This document shows positions 16,182-25,060 of a DNA stretch of 64,000 bases, piece by piece. Position numbers and translations under genes: made by a program. The first letter of the stretch is position 1. Each line of letters opens with the position of its first letter. Under the pieces are notes generated by a model. The model did no database searches. It saw only the letters and a program-made list of their open reading frames with translations, and had not been told where the DNA came from. The DNA is from CAWDBV01 sp963800705 (GTDB lineage: Bacteria > Actinomycetota > Thermoleophilia > Solirubrobacterales > 70-9). The stretch spans positions 186,001 to 250,000 of the forward strand of contig CAWDBV010000007.1 in the NCBI GenBank assembly GCA_963800705.1. The letters run 5' to 3'.

Positions 16182-16561
16182 CACTTCTTGAATGTAGCGC
16201 CGCGGCGGACCGAGACCCCCCGGTCCCGGGTCTCGGCCGCCGCTGCGGCGCTGCCTTTCCTGTCGCCCTGCCGCACTACCCCTGCCGCGCTGGACCCATC
16301 CCGGGCACCGGAAGTCGTGTTGGAGGAAGAGGGGCCGGCCGCCAGCGTCAGCGCGAGGTAGGCCGCGATGCATGCCCCGAGAGCGGCGAGGGCGGCGACT
16401 ATCGAGCCGCGGTTCTCGACCGTGGCTGTGACCCCTGCCGTCCCTGCCGGCGTCACCGCCCTCGCTTGCTCTCTCGGGGCTTCCCCCGTCTGCTCATGCG
16501 GCCTTGGTAGCCAGGACCCGGCCGCCGAGCAACTTTTCACGTCGGTGGTGCTCTCCTCCAT
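16181..16561 (-). CDS. Small single-pass membrane protein upstream of the SBBP gene
   Basis: This 126-residue ORF ends with a TGA that overlaps the ATG of the SBBP-repeat gene by one base (TGATG), good evidence for a real two-gene unit. It has a cytoplasm-like N-terminal half, one clear hydrophobic segment IVAALAALGACIAAYLALTL (about residues 54-73) and a Ser/Gly/Ala-rich tail ending in a basic stretch (SVRRGATFKK). No family recognised. No strong ribosome-binding site is seen before the ATG at 16561. Confidence 0.6.
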   Translation of the reverse strand: MEESTTDVKSCSAAGSWLPRPHEQTGEAPREQARAVTPAGTAGVTATVENRGSIVAALAALGACIAAYLALTLAAGPSSSNTTSGARDGSSAAGVVRQGDRKGSAAAAAETRDRGVSVRRGATFKK

Positions 16562-16664
16562 ACGAGAGCCATCAGATCACCCCGGGCTACGCAGTTCTGT
16601 GCCCCGGGTCACCGAGTGACTGGCCTCACAAAGCACTCCTGCGGAGGAGCAGGGACTGGTTGGC

Positions 16665-18278
16665 TTAGTGGCGGAAGTGGCGGTGTTTCGTGAACACCAT
16701 CGCGATGCCGGCGGCATCGCAGGCCTCGATCACCTCGGCGTCGCGCTTTGAGCCGCCGGGCTGGATGACCGCCTTCGCGCCGGCGTCGATCGCTGCCTGC
16801 GGACCGTCGGCAAACGGGAAGAAGGCGTCGGAGGCGACCGCCGAGTCCTCGAGGACCGCGTCGGCGTCGTCGCGCGCTTCTCGGCACTTCTCGACCGCCA
16901 GCCGCACCGAGTCGACGCGGCTCATCTGGCCGGCGCCGATCCCGATCGTCGCCGCTTCGGAGGCGAGCACGATCGCGTTCGAGCGCACCCGCCGAACGAC
17001 CCGCCAGGCGAAGAGCAGATCCGACCACTGGCGGTCGGTCGGCTCGGTCTTCGTCATCACCTCCATCATCTCGCGCGGCTCCGGCGAGCCGTCGGGGTCC
17101 TGGACCAGGATCCCGCCCCGGACCCGCTTGATGTCGAGCTCGGCTTGCGGGTCGCGGCGCTCCTGGTCCTCGAGGATCCGGATTGCCTCCTTGCGCTGCA
17201 GCACGTCGAGAGCGCCCGGTTCGTAACCCGGCGCCAGCAGCACCTCGATGAACTGCTCGCCCAGCCGCTCGGCGAGCGCCTCGTCGACGGGCTGGTTGAA
17301 GACGATCACGCCGCCGAACGCGGACATCGGATCGCACGCGAAGGCGCGCTCGTACGCATCGGCGGCCGAGCCCGCTGCGGCGGCCCCGCACGGGTTGTTG
17401 TGCTTGACGATCACGCACGCCGGCCCGTCGATGTCGCCGAGCAGCCCCCGCGCCGAGTCGAGGTCGAGGACGTTGTTGAACGAGAGCGCCTTGCCGTGCA
17501 GCTTCGAGATTCGCGAGAGCACGTGCGAGCGGGCGCCGGCGTCGGCGTAGAGCGCGGCGCGCTGGTGCGGGTTCTCGCCGTAGGAGAGGTCGAGCAGCTT
17601 CTCGTAAGAGCTGACCAGGTGGGTGGGGAACGCCTCGTAGCGGCCGGCGAACCAGCTGCTGATCGCGGCGTCGTAGCGGGCGATGAGCGCGAAGGCCTCG
17701 TTGGCGAGCCAGTGGCGGGTGGTCGGCGAGATCTCACCCCTCGACTCCTCCATCTCGGCGAGCACCGCGTCGTAGCTCTCGGGCCGCACCACGACCGCGA
17801 CCCCTGCGTGGTTCTTTGCCGCGGCCCGGATCATCGTCGGCCCGCCGATGTCGATGTTCTCGATCACTTCGGCGTCGGAGACCCCACGACGGGCGGCGGT
17901 GCGCTCGAACGGGTAGAGGTTCACGCAGACGAGGTCGATCGGCTCGATGCCTCGCTCGCGAAGCGCCTCGGCGTGCTCGGCGAGCTCGCGGTTGGCCAGC
18001 AGCGCGGCGTGCAGGTTCGGGTGGAGCGTCTTCACCCGCCCGTCGAGCATCTCGGGGAACCCGGTCAGCTCCTCGACAGAGCTCACCTCAACCCCGGCCT
18101 CGCGCAGCGCGGCCTCGGTTCCCCCGGTCGAGACGATCTCGACCCCGAGCTTCGCGAGCCCGGCCGCGAAGTCCGCGATCCCGGTCTTGTCGGAGACCGA
18201 GATCAGCGCGCGGCGCACCTCGAGCGCCTCTCCGGGCGGCTCGGGGGCCGCCTCGGTTTCGCGTGGCTCTGCGCTCAT
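16665..18278 (-). CDS. purH: Bifunctional AICAR transformylase / IMP cyclohydrolase PurH
   Basis: The 537-residue enzyme catalyses the last two steps of IMP synthesis. The N-terminal MGS-like cyclohydrolase domain (RRALISVSDKTGI; STGGTEAALREAGVEV; LDGRVKTLHP) is followed by the transformylase domain with the KHNNPCGAA motif, AFGGVIVFN and the C-terminal DAFFPFADG and KAVIQPGGSKRD. Its ATG overlaps the stop of purN by one base (TGATG). An N-terminal extension of about 20 Glu/Pro-rich residues is present. Confidence 0.96.
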   Translation of the reverse strand: MSAEPRETEAAPEPPGEALEVRRALISVSDKTGIADFAAGLAKLGVEIVSTGGTEAALREAGVEVSSVEELTGFPEMLDGRVKTLHPNLHAALLANRELAEHAEALRERGIEPIDLVCVNLYPFERTAARRGVSDAEVIENIDIGGPTMIRAAAKNHAGVAVVVRPESYDAVLAEMEESRGEISPTTRHWLANEAFALIARYDAAISSWFAGRYEAFPTHLVSSYEKLLDLSYGENPHQRAALYADAGARSHVLSRISKLHGKALSFNNVLDLDSARGLLGDIDGPACVIVKHNNPCGAAAAGSAADAYERAFACDPMSAFGGVIVFNQPVDEALAERLGEQFIEVLLAPGYEPGALDVLQRKEAIRILEDQERRDPQAELDIKRVRGGILVQDPDGSPEPREMMEVMTKTEPTDRQWSDLLFAWRVVRRVRSNAIVLASEAATIGIGAGQMSRVDSVRLAVEKCREARDDADAVLEDSAVASDAFFPFADGPQAAIDAGAKAVIQPGGSKRDAEVIEACDAAGIAMVFTKHRHFRH

Positions 18279-18892
18279 CAGGACCTCAGTACGAGTCGTG
18301 GGTTGTCGGGGTCGAGACGAACCCGTCCGGCGGCCAGCAGCCTGATCGCCTCCGGGAGCACCTCGTGCTCAACCTTGTGGATCTCGGCCTCGAGCTCCCC
18401 TCGGTCGCGAGTGTATGGAACCTCGACAGCCTGCTGCAGGAGGATCGGGCCGGAGTCGACGCCCTCGTCGACGAAGTGGACCGTGACCCCGGTGACCGCG
18501 ACGCCGGCCTCGAGTGCCTGCCCGATCGCGTCGAGTCCGGGAAACGCGGGCAGCAGCGCCGGGTGCACGTTGATCAGCCGCCCGCGGAAGCGGTCCACGA
18601 ACCCGGGCGAGAGCAGCTGCATGTAGCCGGCGAGCACGATCACGTCGGGGCTGCGCTGCTCGAGCCAAGCGGCGACGGCTTCGTCGCGCCCGCCCCGGTC
18701 GCCGTAGGCCTCGCCGGCGAAGACACCGGTTTCGACCCCGGCTTGCTCGGCGCGCTCGAGCGCCTTCGCGCCGGGCTTGTCGGAGGCGACGCCGACGACC
18801 TCGAAGTCGTCCTCGGCGTGCAGCCGGTCGAGGATCGCCTGCAGGTTGGTGCCGGTGCCCGAGGCGAGCACGGCGATCCGGAAGGCGCTCAA
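18278..18892 (-). CDS. purN: Phosphoribosylglycinamide formyltransferase PurN
   Basis: The folate-dependent GAR transformylase has the N-terminal RIAVLASGTGTNLQAIL, the folate/catalytic block INVHPALLPAFPG and the catalytic Asp region VTVHFVDEGVDSGPILLQ. A TTG at 18892 (LSAFRIAVLAS) lies one base after the purF stop and gives the usual N-terminus and a length of 204; an ATG at 18943 would add 17 residues overlapping purF. The start is therefore uncertain. It sits between purF and purH in one operon. Confidence 0.93.
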   Translation of the reverse strand: MSAFRIAVLASGTGTNLQAILDRLHAEDDFEVVGVASDKPGAKALERAEQAGVETGVFAGEAYGDRGGRDEAVAAWLEQRSPDVIVLAGYMQLLSPGFVDRFRGRLINVHPALLPAFPGLDAIGQALEAGVAVTGVTVHFVDEGVDSGPILLQQAVEVPYTRDRGELEAEIHKVEHEVLPEAIRLLAAGRVRLDPDNPRLVLRS

Positions 18893-18893
18893 C

Positions 18894-20351
18894 TCAGCGA
18901 GGGGTTGAGCCCGCGGGGACGGTCGGCAGCTCTTCGAGCGCAAACTTGCCGTTCGCGCCCTCGGGATCGCCGAGCGGGTAGTCGCCGGTGAAGCACGCGT
19001 CGCAGTGCTTGTCGGCCGGGGTCCCGATTGCCTCGTAGACGCCCTCCATCGACAGATAGGCGAGCGAGTCCGCGCCGAGCTCGCGCGCGATCTCTTCGTT
19101 GTCGCGGCCGTGGGCGATCATCTCCTCGCGGGTCGACATGTCGATGCCGTAGTGGCAGGGGTGGCGGATCGCCGGCGAAGAGATCCGCAGGTGGACCTCC
19201 TTCGCGCCCGCGTCGCGGAGCATGCCGACGATCTGCTGGGTCGTGTTGCCGCGCACGATCGAGTCGTCGACGACGACGACGCGCTGGCCGCCGACGATCT
19301 CCGGCAGCGGGTTGAACTTCATCCGCAGACCGCGCTTGCGCAGCTCCTGCCCCGGCTGGATGAAGGTCCGGGCGACGTAGCGGTTCTTGATCAGCCCGTC
19401 GTCCTGGGGAATGCCGGATGCCCGCGCGAAGCCGTTCGCCGCCGGGTTGCCGGAGTCGGGGACCGAGATCACAAGGTCGGCGTCGACCGGCGCCTCGCGG
19501 GCGAGGTTCTCGCCCATCCGCCCGCGGACCTGCTGCACGACGCGGTTCTCGAGCCGCGAGTCGGGGCGGGCGAAGTAGATCTGCTCGAAGACGCACATCG
19601 CCGGGTTCTCGGACTCGACGATCTGCTTCATCTCCAGCCCGCCCTCGGTCAGCGAGACCATCTCGCCAGGCCGGACCTCGCGGATCATCGTCGCGCCGAT
19701 GATGTCGAAGGCGCAGCTCTCCGAGGCGACCGCGAAGTGCTCGTCGAGCTTGCCGAGAGCGAGCGGGCGAACCCCGTGCGGGTCCCGGAAGGCGACGATC
19801 GCGTGCTTGGTCATCACCACGGTCGAGAAGGCGCCCTCGAGCCGCGGCATCACGGCGCTGACCGCGTCCTCGATGTAGCTGCCGTTCTCATCCCGGTGGC
19901 TGGAGAGCAGCGCGGCGATGATCTCCGAGTCGGAGGTGCCGCGGAGCTCGAGGCCCTTCTCGCGGAGCTCCGCAGCGAGCTCGACGGCGTTGGTGAGGTT
20001 GCCATTGTGGGCGAGCGCCAGCTCGCGCCCGTCGTCGCGCCAGACCGGCTGCGCGTTCTCCCACGCGCCTCCTCCGGTGGTCGAGTAGCGGACGTGGCCG
20101 ATCGCCATGTCGCCTGACAGTGCGCTCAGCTTCTCCTCGTCGAAGACCTGCGAGACGAGGCCGAGCTCTCGAAGCGTCGTGATGTGACCGCCCTCGCAGG
20201 TCGCGATCCCTGCCGATTCCTGGCCCCGGTGCTGGAGCGCGTAGAGGCCGAAGTAGGCGAAGCGGGCGACCTCTCGGCCGGGTGCGTATACGCCAAACAC
20301 CCCGCATTCGTCGCGCGGGCCATCGCGATCGGGAATCGGCTGCTCGCTCAA
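18894..20351 (-). CDS. purF: Amidophosphoribosyltransferase PurF
   Basis: The committed step of purine synthesis, making phosphoribosylamine from PRPP and glutamine. A TTG at 20351 is proposed because it follows AAGAGAAGG at good spacing and gives a 15-residue propeptide before the catalytic Cys16 (DECGVFGVYAPG). The PRPP loop VVVVDDSIVRGNTT is present. Cysteines in PAMCVFEQIYF, RHPCHYG and DKHCDACFTGDYP match the [4Fe-4S] ligands of the Bacillus-type enzyme. The 485-residue length is normal. It starts the purF-purN-purH run; purM, often next to purF, is not here. Confidence 0.94.
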   Translation of the reverse strand: MSEQPIPDRDGPRDECGVFGVYAPGREVARFAYFGLYALQHRGQESAGIATCEGGHITTLRELGLVSQVFDEEKLSALSGDMAIGHVRYSTTGGGAWENAQPVWRDDGRELALAHNGNLTNAVELAAELREKGLELRGTSDSEIIAALLSSHRDENGSYIEDAVSAVMPRLEGAFSTVVMTKHAIVAFRDPHGVRPLALGKLDEHFAVASESCAFDIIGATMIREVRPGEMVSLTEGGLEMKQIVESENPAMCVFEQIYFARPDSRLENRVVQQVRGRMGENLAREAPVDADLVISVPDSGNPAANGFARASGIPQDDGLIKNRYVARTFIQPGQELRKRGLRMKFNPLPEIVGGQRVVVVDDSIVRGNTTQQIVGMLRDAGAKEVHLRISSPAIRHPCHYGIDMSTREEMIAHGRDNEEIARELGADSLAYLSMEGVYEAIGTPADKHCDACFTGDYPLGDPEGANGKFALEELPTVPAGSTPR

Positions 20352-20525
20352 GTTGGAGAGCCTTCTCTTGGTCAGGACCTTCGTCAGGGACAAAAGGTGA
20401 AGCACAGGCGAGCCGCCTGCCCCGGCAGGGTACCAATGCGACCGGTCCGCGCCAGGCAAAAAACGCCCTTGACGCCGGCTTAAAGTGGATCGGCGAGGCT
20501 TCTCGTACCCGAACAAGGAGGAGCG

Positions 20526-21056
20526 ATGATCACCCGAAGCCTTGCCCTTGCCGCCACGCTTGCGTTGATCGGAGTCGCCGGATGCGGAGGTGACGACGAG
20601 GACGAGGGCTCGGAGGGCGCGTCGAGCGCGACCACGACCGCCGCTGCGACGACTCCAAGCGGGGCGGAAACGGACACCGACGCCGCGGCCGGCGGGCCCG
20701 GGGCGCAGATCAAGGTCTCAGACTCGGAGTTCGGGAAGATGCTCTTCGACTCAAAGGACCAGGCGATCTACCTGTTCGACAAGGAGACCTCGGACAAGCC
20801 CGACTGCTACGGCGCCTGCGCCGAGGCCTGGCCGCCGGTGCTCACCCAGGGCCAGCCGCAGGCCGCCGCGGGCGCTGACGCCGCGAAGCTCGGCACGACC
20901 AAGCGCCGCGACGGGACGACGCAGGTGACCTACAACGACCACCCGCTCTACTTCTACGCGCACGAGGGCCCGGGCGAGGTCCTCTGCCACAACGTCGAGG
21001 AGTTCGGCGGACTCTGGCTCGTCGTGCAGCCGAGCGGCGACGCGGCCCCGGCCTGA
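20526..21056 (+). CDS. COG4315-type secreted-repeat lipoprotein
   Basis: The 176-residue protein has a signal peptide and lipobox (LIGVAGC, Cys19 or so), an acidic Ser/Thr/Ala linker, then the Lipoprotein_15/COG4315 fold with two related halves: KMLFDSKDQAIYLFDKE with YGACAEAWPPVL, and TTQVTYNDHPLYFYAHE with NVEEFGGLWLVV. A strong AAGGAGGAG precedes the ATG. It splits the pur genes on the opposite strand, between divergent purF and convergent purL. A paralogue lies at 59126. Function unknown; the family is common in actinobacteria. Confidence 0.92.
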   Translation: MITRSLALAATLALIGVAGCGGDDEDEGSEGASSATTTAAATTPSGAETDTDAAAGGPGAQIKVSDSEFGKMLFDSKDQAIYLFDKETSDKPDCYGACAEAWPPVLTQGQPQAAAGADAAKLGTTKRRDGTTQVTYNDHPLYFYAHEGPGEVLCHNVEEFGGLWLVVQPSGDAAPA

Positions 21057-21059
21057 GCC

Positions 21060-23258
21060 TCAGAGTCGCTCGGGCAGCGAGCGCCAGGCGCGCTCGGCCT
21101 CGGTGAGCTCGAGGCTGAGCGAGTCCTCGCCGGCGGCGATCTCGATACGCGAGCCGCCGGCCTCGCCGAGCAGCAGCACCCGGACGCCGTCAGCGAGCCC
21201 CTCGAGCGCGGCGCGATTGCCGGTGACCACGAATCCGCCTGGGGCCTCCCCGAACAGCGCCCGAAGCGGGTAGGTCTCGCCGCCGATCAGCGGCGCGAGG
21301 TCGACGCTGAAGCCGACACCCCCGGCGATCGCGGCCTCGGCGAGCGCGCAGGCGAGGCCGCCGTCGCTGACGTCGTGGGCGCAGCTCAGATCTCCGGCCC
21401 GGACCGCATCGCGAACCAGCGCCTGCGTGGCAGCGACCGCGGCGATGTCGGCTTCGGGCAGCCCGGGCCCGAGCTCGCCGCTCAGTTTCGCGAGCTCGGA
21501 GCCGTGCCCGGTCGGGGCGAACGGCCCGACGAGCGCAATCGCGTCGCCCTCGGCGAGCGCCATCCCGGGCACCGCGGCGGCATCTGGAAGCTCGCCGACC
21601 ATGCCGACGACCGGGGTCGGGTAGATCGGGCCCTCGGCGGTCTCGTTGTAGAGCGAGACGTTGCCGCCGACGACCGGCACCCCGAGCGCTTCGCAGGCGT
21701 CGGCGAGGCCCTCGACCGCGCGGGTCAGCTGCCAGGCGACGGCCGGCTTCTCGGGGTTGCCGAAGTTGAGGCAGTTGGTGAGCCCGAGCGGCTCGGCGCC
21801 GACGCAGGCGAGGTTGGATGCGCACTCGAGCACGGCCTCGATCGCGCCCCGGTAGGGGTCGCAGGCGACGCGGCGCCCGTTGCCGTCGATCGAGATCGCG
21901 ATCGCGTTGCCGGCCTCGGGGACGAGCAATACCGCGGCGTCGGCCTGCTCGGGGCGGCGCACGGTCCGCGAGCCCACGACCGCGTCGTACTGCTCGAACG
22001 CCCACCGCTTCGAGGCGATGTTCGGCGAGCCGAGCAGCGCCAGCAGCGTCTGATCGGCGGACTCGGAACCGTCGAGCTCGGAGTCGTTCCCGTACATCCA
22101 GCCGTCGGGTTCCTGCGGCTCGAGGTCGTAGAGCGGGCACTCGTCGACGAGCACCGAGACCGGGACCTCGCCGACCGTCTCGTTGCCCGCCAGGATCCGC
22201 ATAGCTTCGTCGCCGGTCACCTCGCCGATCGCCGCCGCTTCGGCCTGCCAGCGTTCGCAGAGCTCGAGCACGGCATCGAGCTTCGAGGGCTCGATCACAG
22301 CGAGCATCCGCTCCTGAGACTCGGAGATCATCACCTCGAACGGCTCCATTCCCGGCTCGCGGAGCGGCACCCGCTCGACGTCGATCTCGATCCCGACTCC
22401 GCCCTTCGAGGCCATCTCGCCCGCGGAGGAGGTGAGCCCGGCGGCGCCGAGGTCCTGGAGCGCGACCAGCAGCTCGCGGTCGAGCAGCTCGAGGCAGCAC
22501 TCGAGCAGCTTCGACTCCTCGAACGGGTCGCCGATCTGGACCGTGGGTCGCTTGCCGTCGTCGCCGGCCTCGAGCTCGGCCGAGGCGAGCACCGAGGCGC
22601 CGCCGATCCCGTCGCGCCCGGTCGCGGCGCCGATCAGGACCAGTAGGTTGCCCGGCCCCGCTGCGGCCGAGCGGATCATCGAGTCGGTGCGCGCCAGCCC
22701 CGCGCACATCGCGTTGATCAGGCAGTTGTGCTCGTAGGGCGCCTCGAAGTAGATCTCGCCGCCGACGTTCGGCACGCCGATCGAGTTCCCGTAGGCGCCG
22801 ATTCCCGCCACCGCGCCCTCGAGCAGGAACCGCGAACGCTCCGAGGCATTGGGGCCACTGAGCTCGCCGAAGCGCAGCGAGTCGAGCACCGCGATCGGCC
22901 GGGCGCCGATCGCGAACACGTCGCGGAGGATCCCGCCGACCCCGGTCGCGGCCCCCTGGAAGGGCTCGACCGCGCTTGGGTGGTTGTGGGACTCGACCTT
23001 GAAGGCGACCGCGTGCTCGTCGCCGATCGATACCGCGCCGGCGTTCTCGCCGGGTCCCATCACCACGCGGTCGCCTTCGGTCGGCAGCTTCGCGAGCAGC
23101 TTGCGCGAGTGCTTGTAGGCGCAGTGCTCGGACCAGAGCAGCGAGAACATCGCCAGCTCGAGATGGTTCGGCTCGCGACCGAGCTTCTCGGTGATCAGCT
23201 CGTACTCGGAGTCGGTGAGCCCGAGCTCGCGGTGGACGGGGCGCTCGGCCACGCTCAT
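21060..23258 (-). CDS. purL: Phosphoribosylformylglycinamidine synthase II PurL
   Basis: The 732-residue short-form (small) PurL converts FGAR to FGAM using ATP and ammonia delivered by PurQ, with PurS in the complex. Typical blocks are LWSEHCAYKHSR, GPGENAGAVSIG, SHNHPSAVEPFQGAATGVGG and GQ/LTNCLNFGNPEKP. The ATG forms an ATGA overlap with the end of purQ. The 3' end meets the convergent lipoprotein gene 3 bp away. Confidence 0.97.
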   Translation of the reverse strand: MSVAERPVHRELGLTDSEYELITEKLGREPNHLELAMFSLLWSEHCAYKHSRKLLAKLPTEGDRVVMGPGENAGAVSIGDEHAVAFKVESHNHPSAVEPFQGAATGVGGILRDVFAIGARPIAVLDSLRFGELSGPNASERSRFLLEGAVAGIGAYGNSIGVPNVGGEIYFEAPYEHNCLINAMCAGLARTDSMIRSAAAGPGNLLVLIGAATGRDGIGGASVLASAELEAGDDGKRPTVQIGDPFEESKLLECCLELLDRELLVALQDLGAAGLTSSAGEMASKGGVGIEIDVERVPLREPGMEPFEVMISESQERMLAVIEPSKLDAVLELCERWQAEAAAIGEVTGDEAMRILAGNETVGEVPVSVLVDECPLYDLEPQEPDGWMYGNDSELDGSESADQTLLALLGSPNIASKRWAFEQYDAVVGSRTVRRPEQADAAVLLVPEAGNAIAISIDGNGRRVACDPYRGAIEAVLECASNLACVGAEPLGLTNCLNFGNPEKPAVAWQLTRAVEGLADACEALGVPVVGGNVSLYNETAEGPIYPTPVVGMVGELPDAAAVPGMALAEGDAIALVGPFAPTGHGSELAKLSGELGPGLPEADIAAVAATQALVRDAVRAGDLSCAHDVSDGGLACALAEAAIAGGVGFSVDLAPLIGGETYPLRALFGEAPGGFVVTGNRAALEGLADGVRVLLLGEAGGSRIEIAAGEDSLSLELTEAERAWRSLPERL

Positions 23259-23920
23259 ACCGTGACGCCCTCGGCGAGTGCTTTGAAGAGAAGAAGCCCG
23301 TCGGTGGAGCCGGTGAGCGGGTCGACGGCGTGCTCGGGGTGGGGCATGAGCCCGAGCACGTTGCCGGCCTCGTTCGAGACCCCGGCGATGTCGCGCGCCG
23401 AGCCGTTCGGGGTCTGCCCGGGCGCGTAACGGAGCGCGACCTGGCCGTTCGCCTCGAGCTCGTCGAGCACTCCCTCGGGCGCGTGGTAGCGGCCGCTCAT
23501 GTGCTTGACCGGGATCGAGAGCGCCTGGCCCGGCTCGACCCCGCGCAGAAAGACCGAGTCGGTCGACTCGACCCGCAGCTCGACCTGGCGGAAGACGAAG
23601 CGAAGCTTTTCGTTGTCGAGCAGGGCCCCGGGCAGGAGGCCCGACTCGCAGAGGACCTGGAAGCCGTTGCAGATCCCGAGCACGGGACCTCCCCGCTCGG
23701 CGAACTCCGCGACCGCCTCCATCGCAGGAGCAAAGCGCGCGATCGCGCCCGCGCGCAGGTAGTCGCCGTAGGAGAAGCCGCCCGGGACGACGATCGCGTC
23801 GAGCCCGGAGAGGTCGGTCTCCTCGTGCCAGACCAATCGCGCTTCTCCAGTCCTTTCGGCAGCTGCAAGCGCGTCGCGCTCGTCACAGGAGCCCGGGAAC
23901 TGAACAACCCCCCAATTCAT
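23255..23920 (-). CDS. purQ: Phosphoribosylformylglycinamidine synthase I PurQ
   Basis: The 221-residue glutamine amidotransferase subunit. It begins MNWGVVQFPGSCDERD; the class I catalytic Cys lies in GPVLGICNGFQVL, and the His/Glu pair in LMPHPEHAVD. The ATG at 23920 overlaps the purS stop (ATGA) and gives the standard N-terminus, so the longer upstream extension is rejected. Confidence 0.96.
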   Translation of the reverse strand: MNWGVVQFPGSCDERDALAAAERTGEARLVWHEETDLSGLDAIVVPGGFSYGDYLRAGAIARFAPAMEAVAEFAERGGPVLGICNGFQVLCESGLLPGALLDNEKLRFVFRQVELRVESTDSVFLRGVEPGQALSIPVKHMSGRYHAPEGVLDELEANGQVALRYAPGQTPNGSARDIAGVSNEAGNVLGLMPHPEHAVDPLTGSTDGLLLFKALAEGVTV

Positions 23921-24138
23921 TCTTTGACTATCTCGAAGTCCTCGATCAACGGGTTCGAAAGCAGCTTCTCGCACAGCTCGGGGAGGGCGTCGGGGTCCTC
24001 GGTCTCGAGCTCGACCAGCCGGCCGACCCTTACCTCCGAGACACCCTTGAAGCCGAGCTTCGGCAGCGCCCCCTCGACCGCCTTTCCCTGCGGGTCGAGG
24101 ATGCCCTCCTTGGGGCGAATCAGGACCTTGGCCTTCAC
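23917..24138 (-). CDS. purS: FGAM synthase subunit PurS
   Basis: A 73-residue protein, VKAKVLIRPKEGILDPQGKA and onward, with the PurS ferredoxin-like fold and the end IEDFEIVKE. A GTG at 24138 gives the usual PurS length; the frame runs open upstream into purC, but that part has no family similarity. PurS bridges PurL and PurQ. It lies 28 bp after purC. Confidence 0.95.
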   Translation of the reverse strand: MKAKVLIRPKEGILDPQGKAVEGALPKLGFKGVSEVRVGRLVELETEDPDALPELCEKLLSNPLIEDFEIVKE

Positions 24139-24166
24139 CCGATCAGCGTAGCGAGCGCCCCGAGCC

Positions 24167-25021
24167 TCACCCGAAGCTCCGCTCGGTGATCCGCTCGTAG
24201 GCCTCGATGTACTTGGCGCGGGTGTTCTGGACGACCTCGTCGGGGAGCTCGGGCGCCGGCGGGGAGTGGTCCCAGCCGATCTCGTCGAGGTAGTCGCGGA
24301 CGTACTGCTTGTCGAACGAGGCCTGGGAGCGGCCCGGCTCATAGTCGTCGGCCGGCCAGAAGCGCGAGGAGTCGGGGGTGAGGACCTCGTCGGCGAGCAC
24401 GATCTCGGCGCCGGGCGAGGAGCCGAGCTCGAACTTGGTGTCGGCGACGATGATGCCGCGCTCGGCGGCGTGGTCGGCTGCGTGGGTGTAGAGCTCGACC
24501 GAGACCCGGCGCAGCTCCTCCATCAACGGCGCAGACCCGACCAGCTCGGCGGCGCGGTCGAAGTCGATGTTCTCGTCGTGCTCGCCGATCTCCGCTTTGG
24601 TCGCGGGGGTGAAGATCGGCTCGGGGAGTTTTTGGGACTCCTTCAGCCCCGTGGGGAGCTCGATCCCGCAGACCGCGCCCGACTGCTGGTACTCCTTCCA
24701 GCCCGAGCCGGAGAGGTAGCCCCGTACCACGCACTCCACCGGGTACATGTCGAGCTTCTGCACCCGCAGCGCCCGCCCGGCGACCTCGTCGGGAACGTCC
24801 TCGGAGATCAGGTGGTTGGGGACGATGTCGGTCGTTGTCTCGAACCAGAACACCGACATCTGGGTCAGGACCTTGCCCTTGTCCGGGATCGGGTTCGGCA
24901 TCACCACGTCGTAGGCGGAGATCCGGTCCGACGCGACCATCAGCAGGTCGCCGTCGACCTCGTAGATCTCGCGGACCTTGCCCGAGGAGTGGAGCTTCAG
25001 GTCGTCGATCGCGGTCGTCAC
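24167..25021 (-). CDS. purC: SAICAR synthase PurC
   Basis: The 284-residue enzyme condenses CAIR with aspartate. Motifs are HSSGKVREIYEVDGDLLMVA, SDRISAYDVVMPNPIPDKG, ECVVRGYLSGSGWKEY and VADTKFELG. It is of the longer, single-domain actinobacterial/eukaryote-like length. The GTG at 25021 lies about 7 nt after a minus-strand TAGGAT (25034-25029), a good -10, so the mRNA is probably leaderless. It is divergent from a P450 gene 39 bp away. Confidence 0.95.
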   Translation of the reverse strand: MTTAIDDLKLHSSGKVREIYEVDGDLLMVASDRISAYDVVMPNPIPDKGKVLTQMSVFWFETTTDIVPNHLISEDVPDEVAGRALRVQKLDMYPVECVVRGYLSGSGWKEYQQSGAVCGIELPTGLKESQKLPEPIFTPATKAEIGEHDENIDFDRAAELVGSAPLMEELRRVSVELYTHAADHAAERGIIVADTKFELGSSPGAEIVLADEVLTPDSSRFWPADDYEPGRSQASFDKQYVRDYLDEIGWDHSPPAPELPDEVVQNTRAKYIEAYERITERSFG

Positions 25022-25060
25022 AGCCCCGATCCTAATAAGCGAATGTGACAGCCTTGGCCT

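Noticed and set aside
20352..20525. Possible purine-sensing riboswitch in the purF leader
   Set aside because: I could find small GC hairpins but none of the conserved purine, PRPP or ZTP aptamer motifs.
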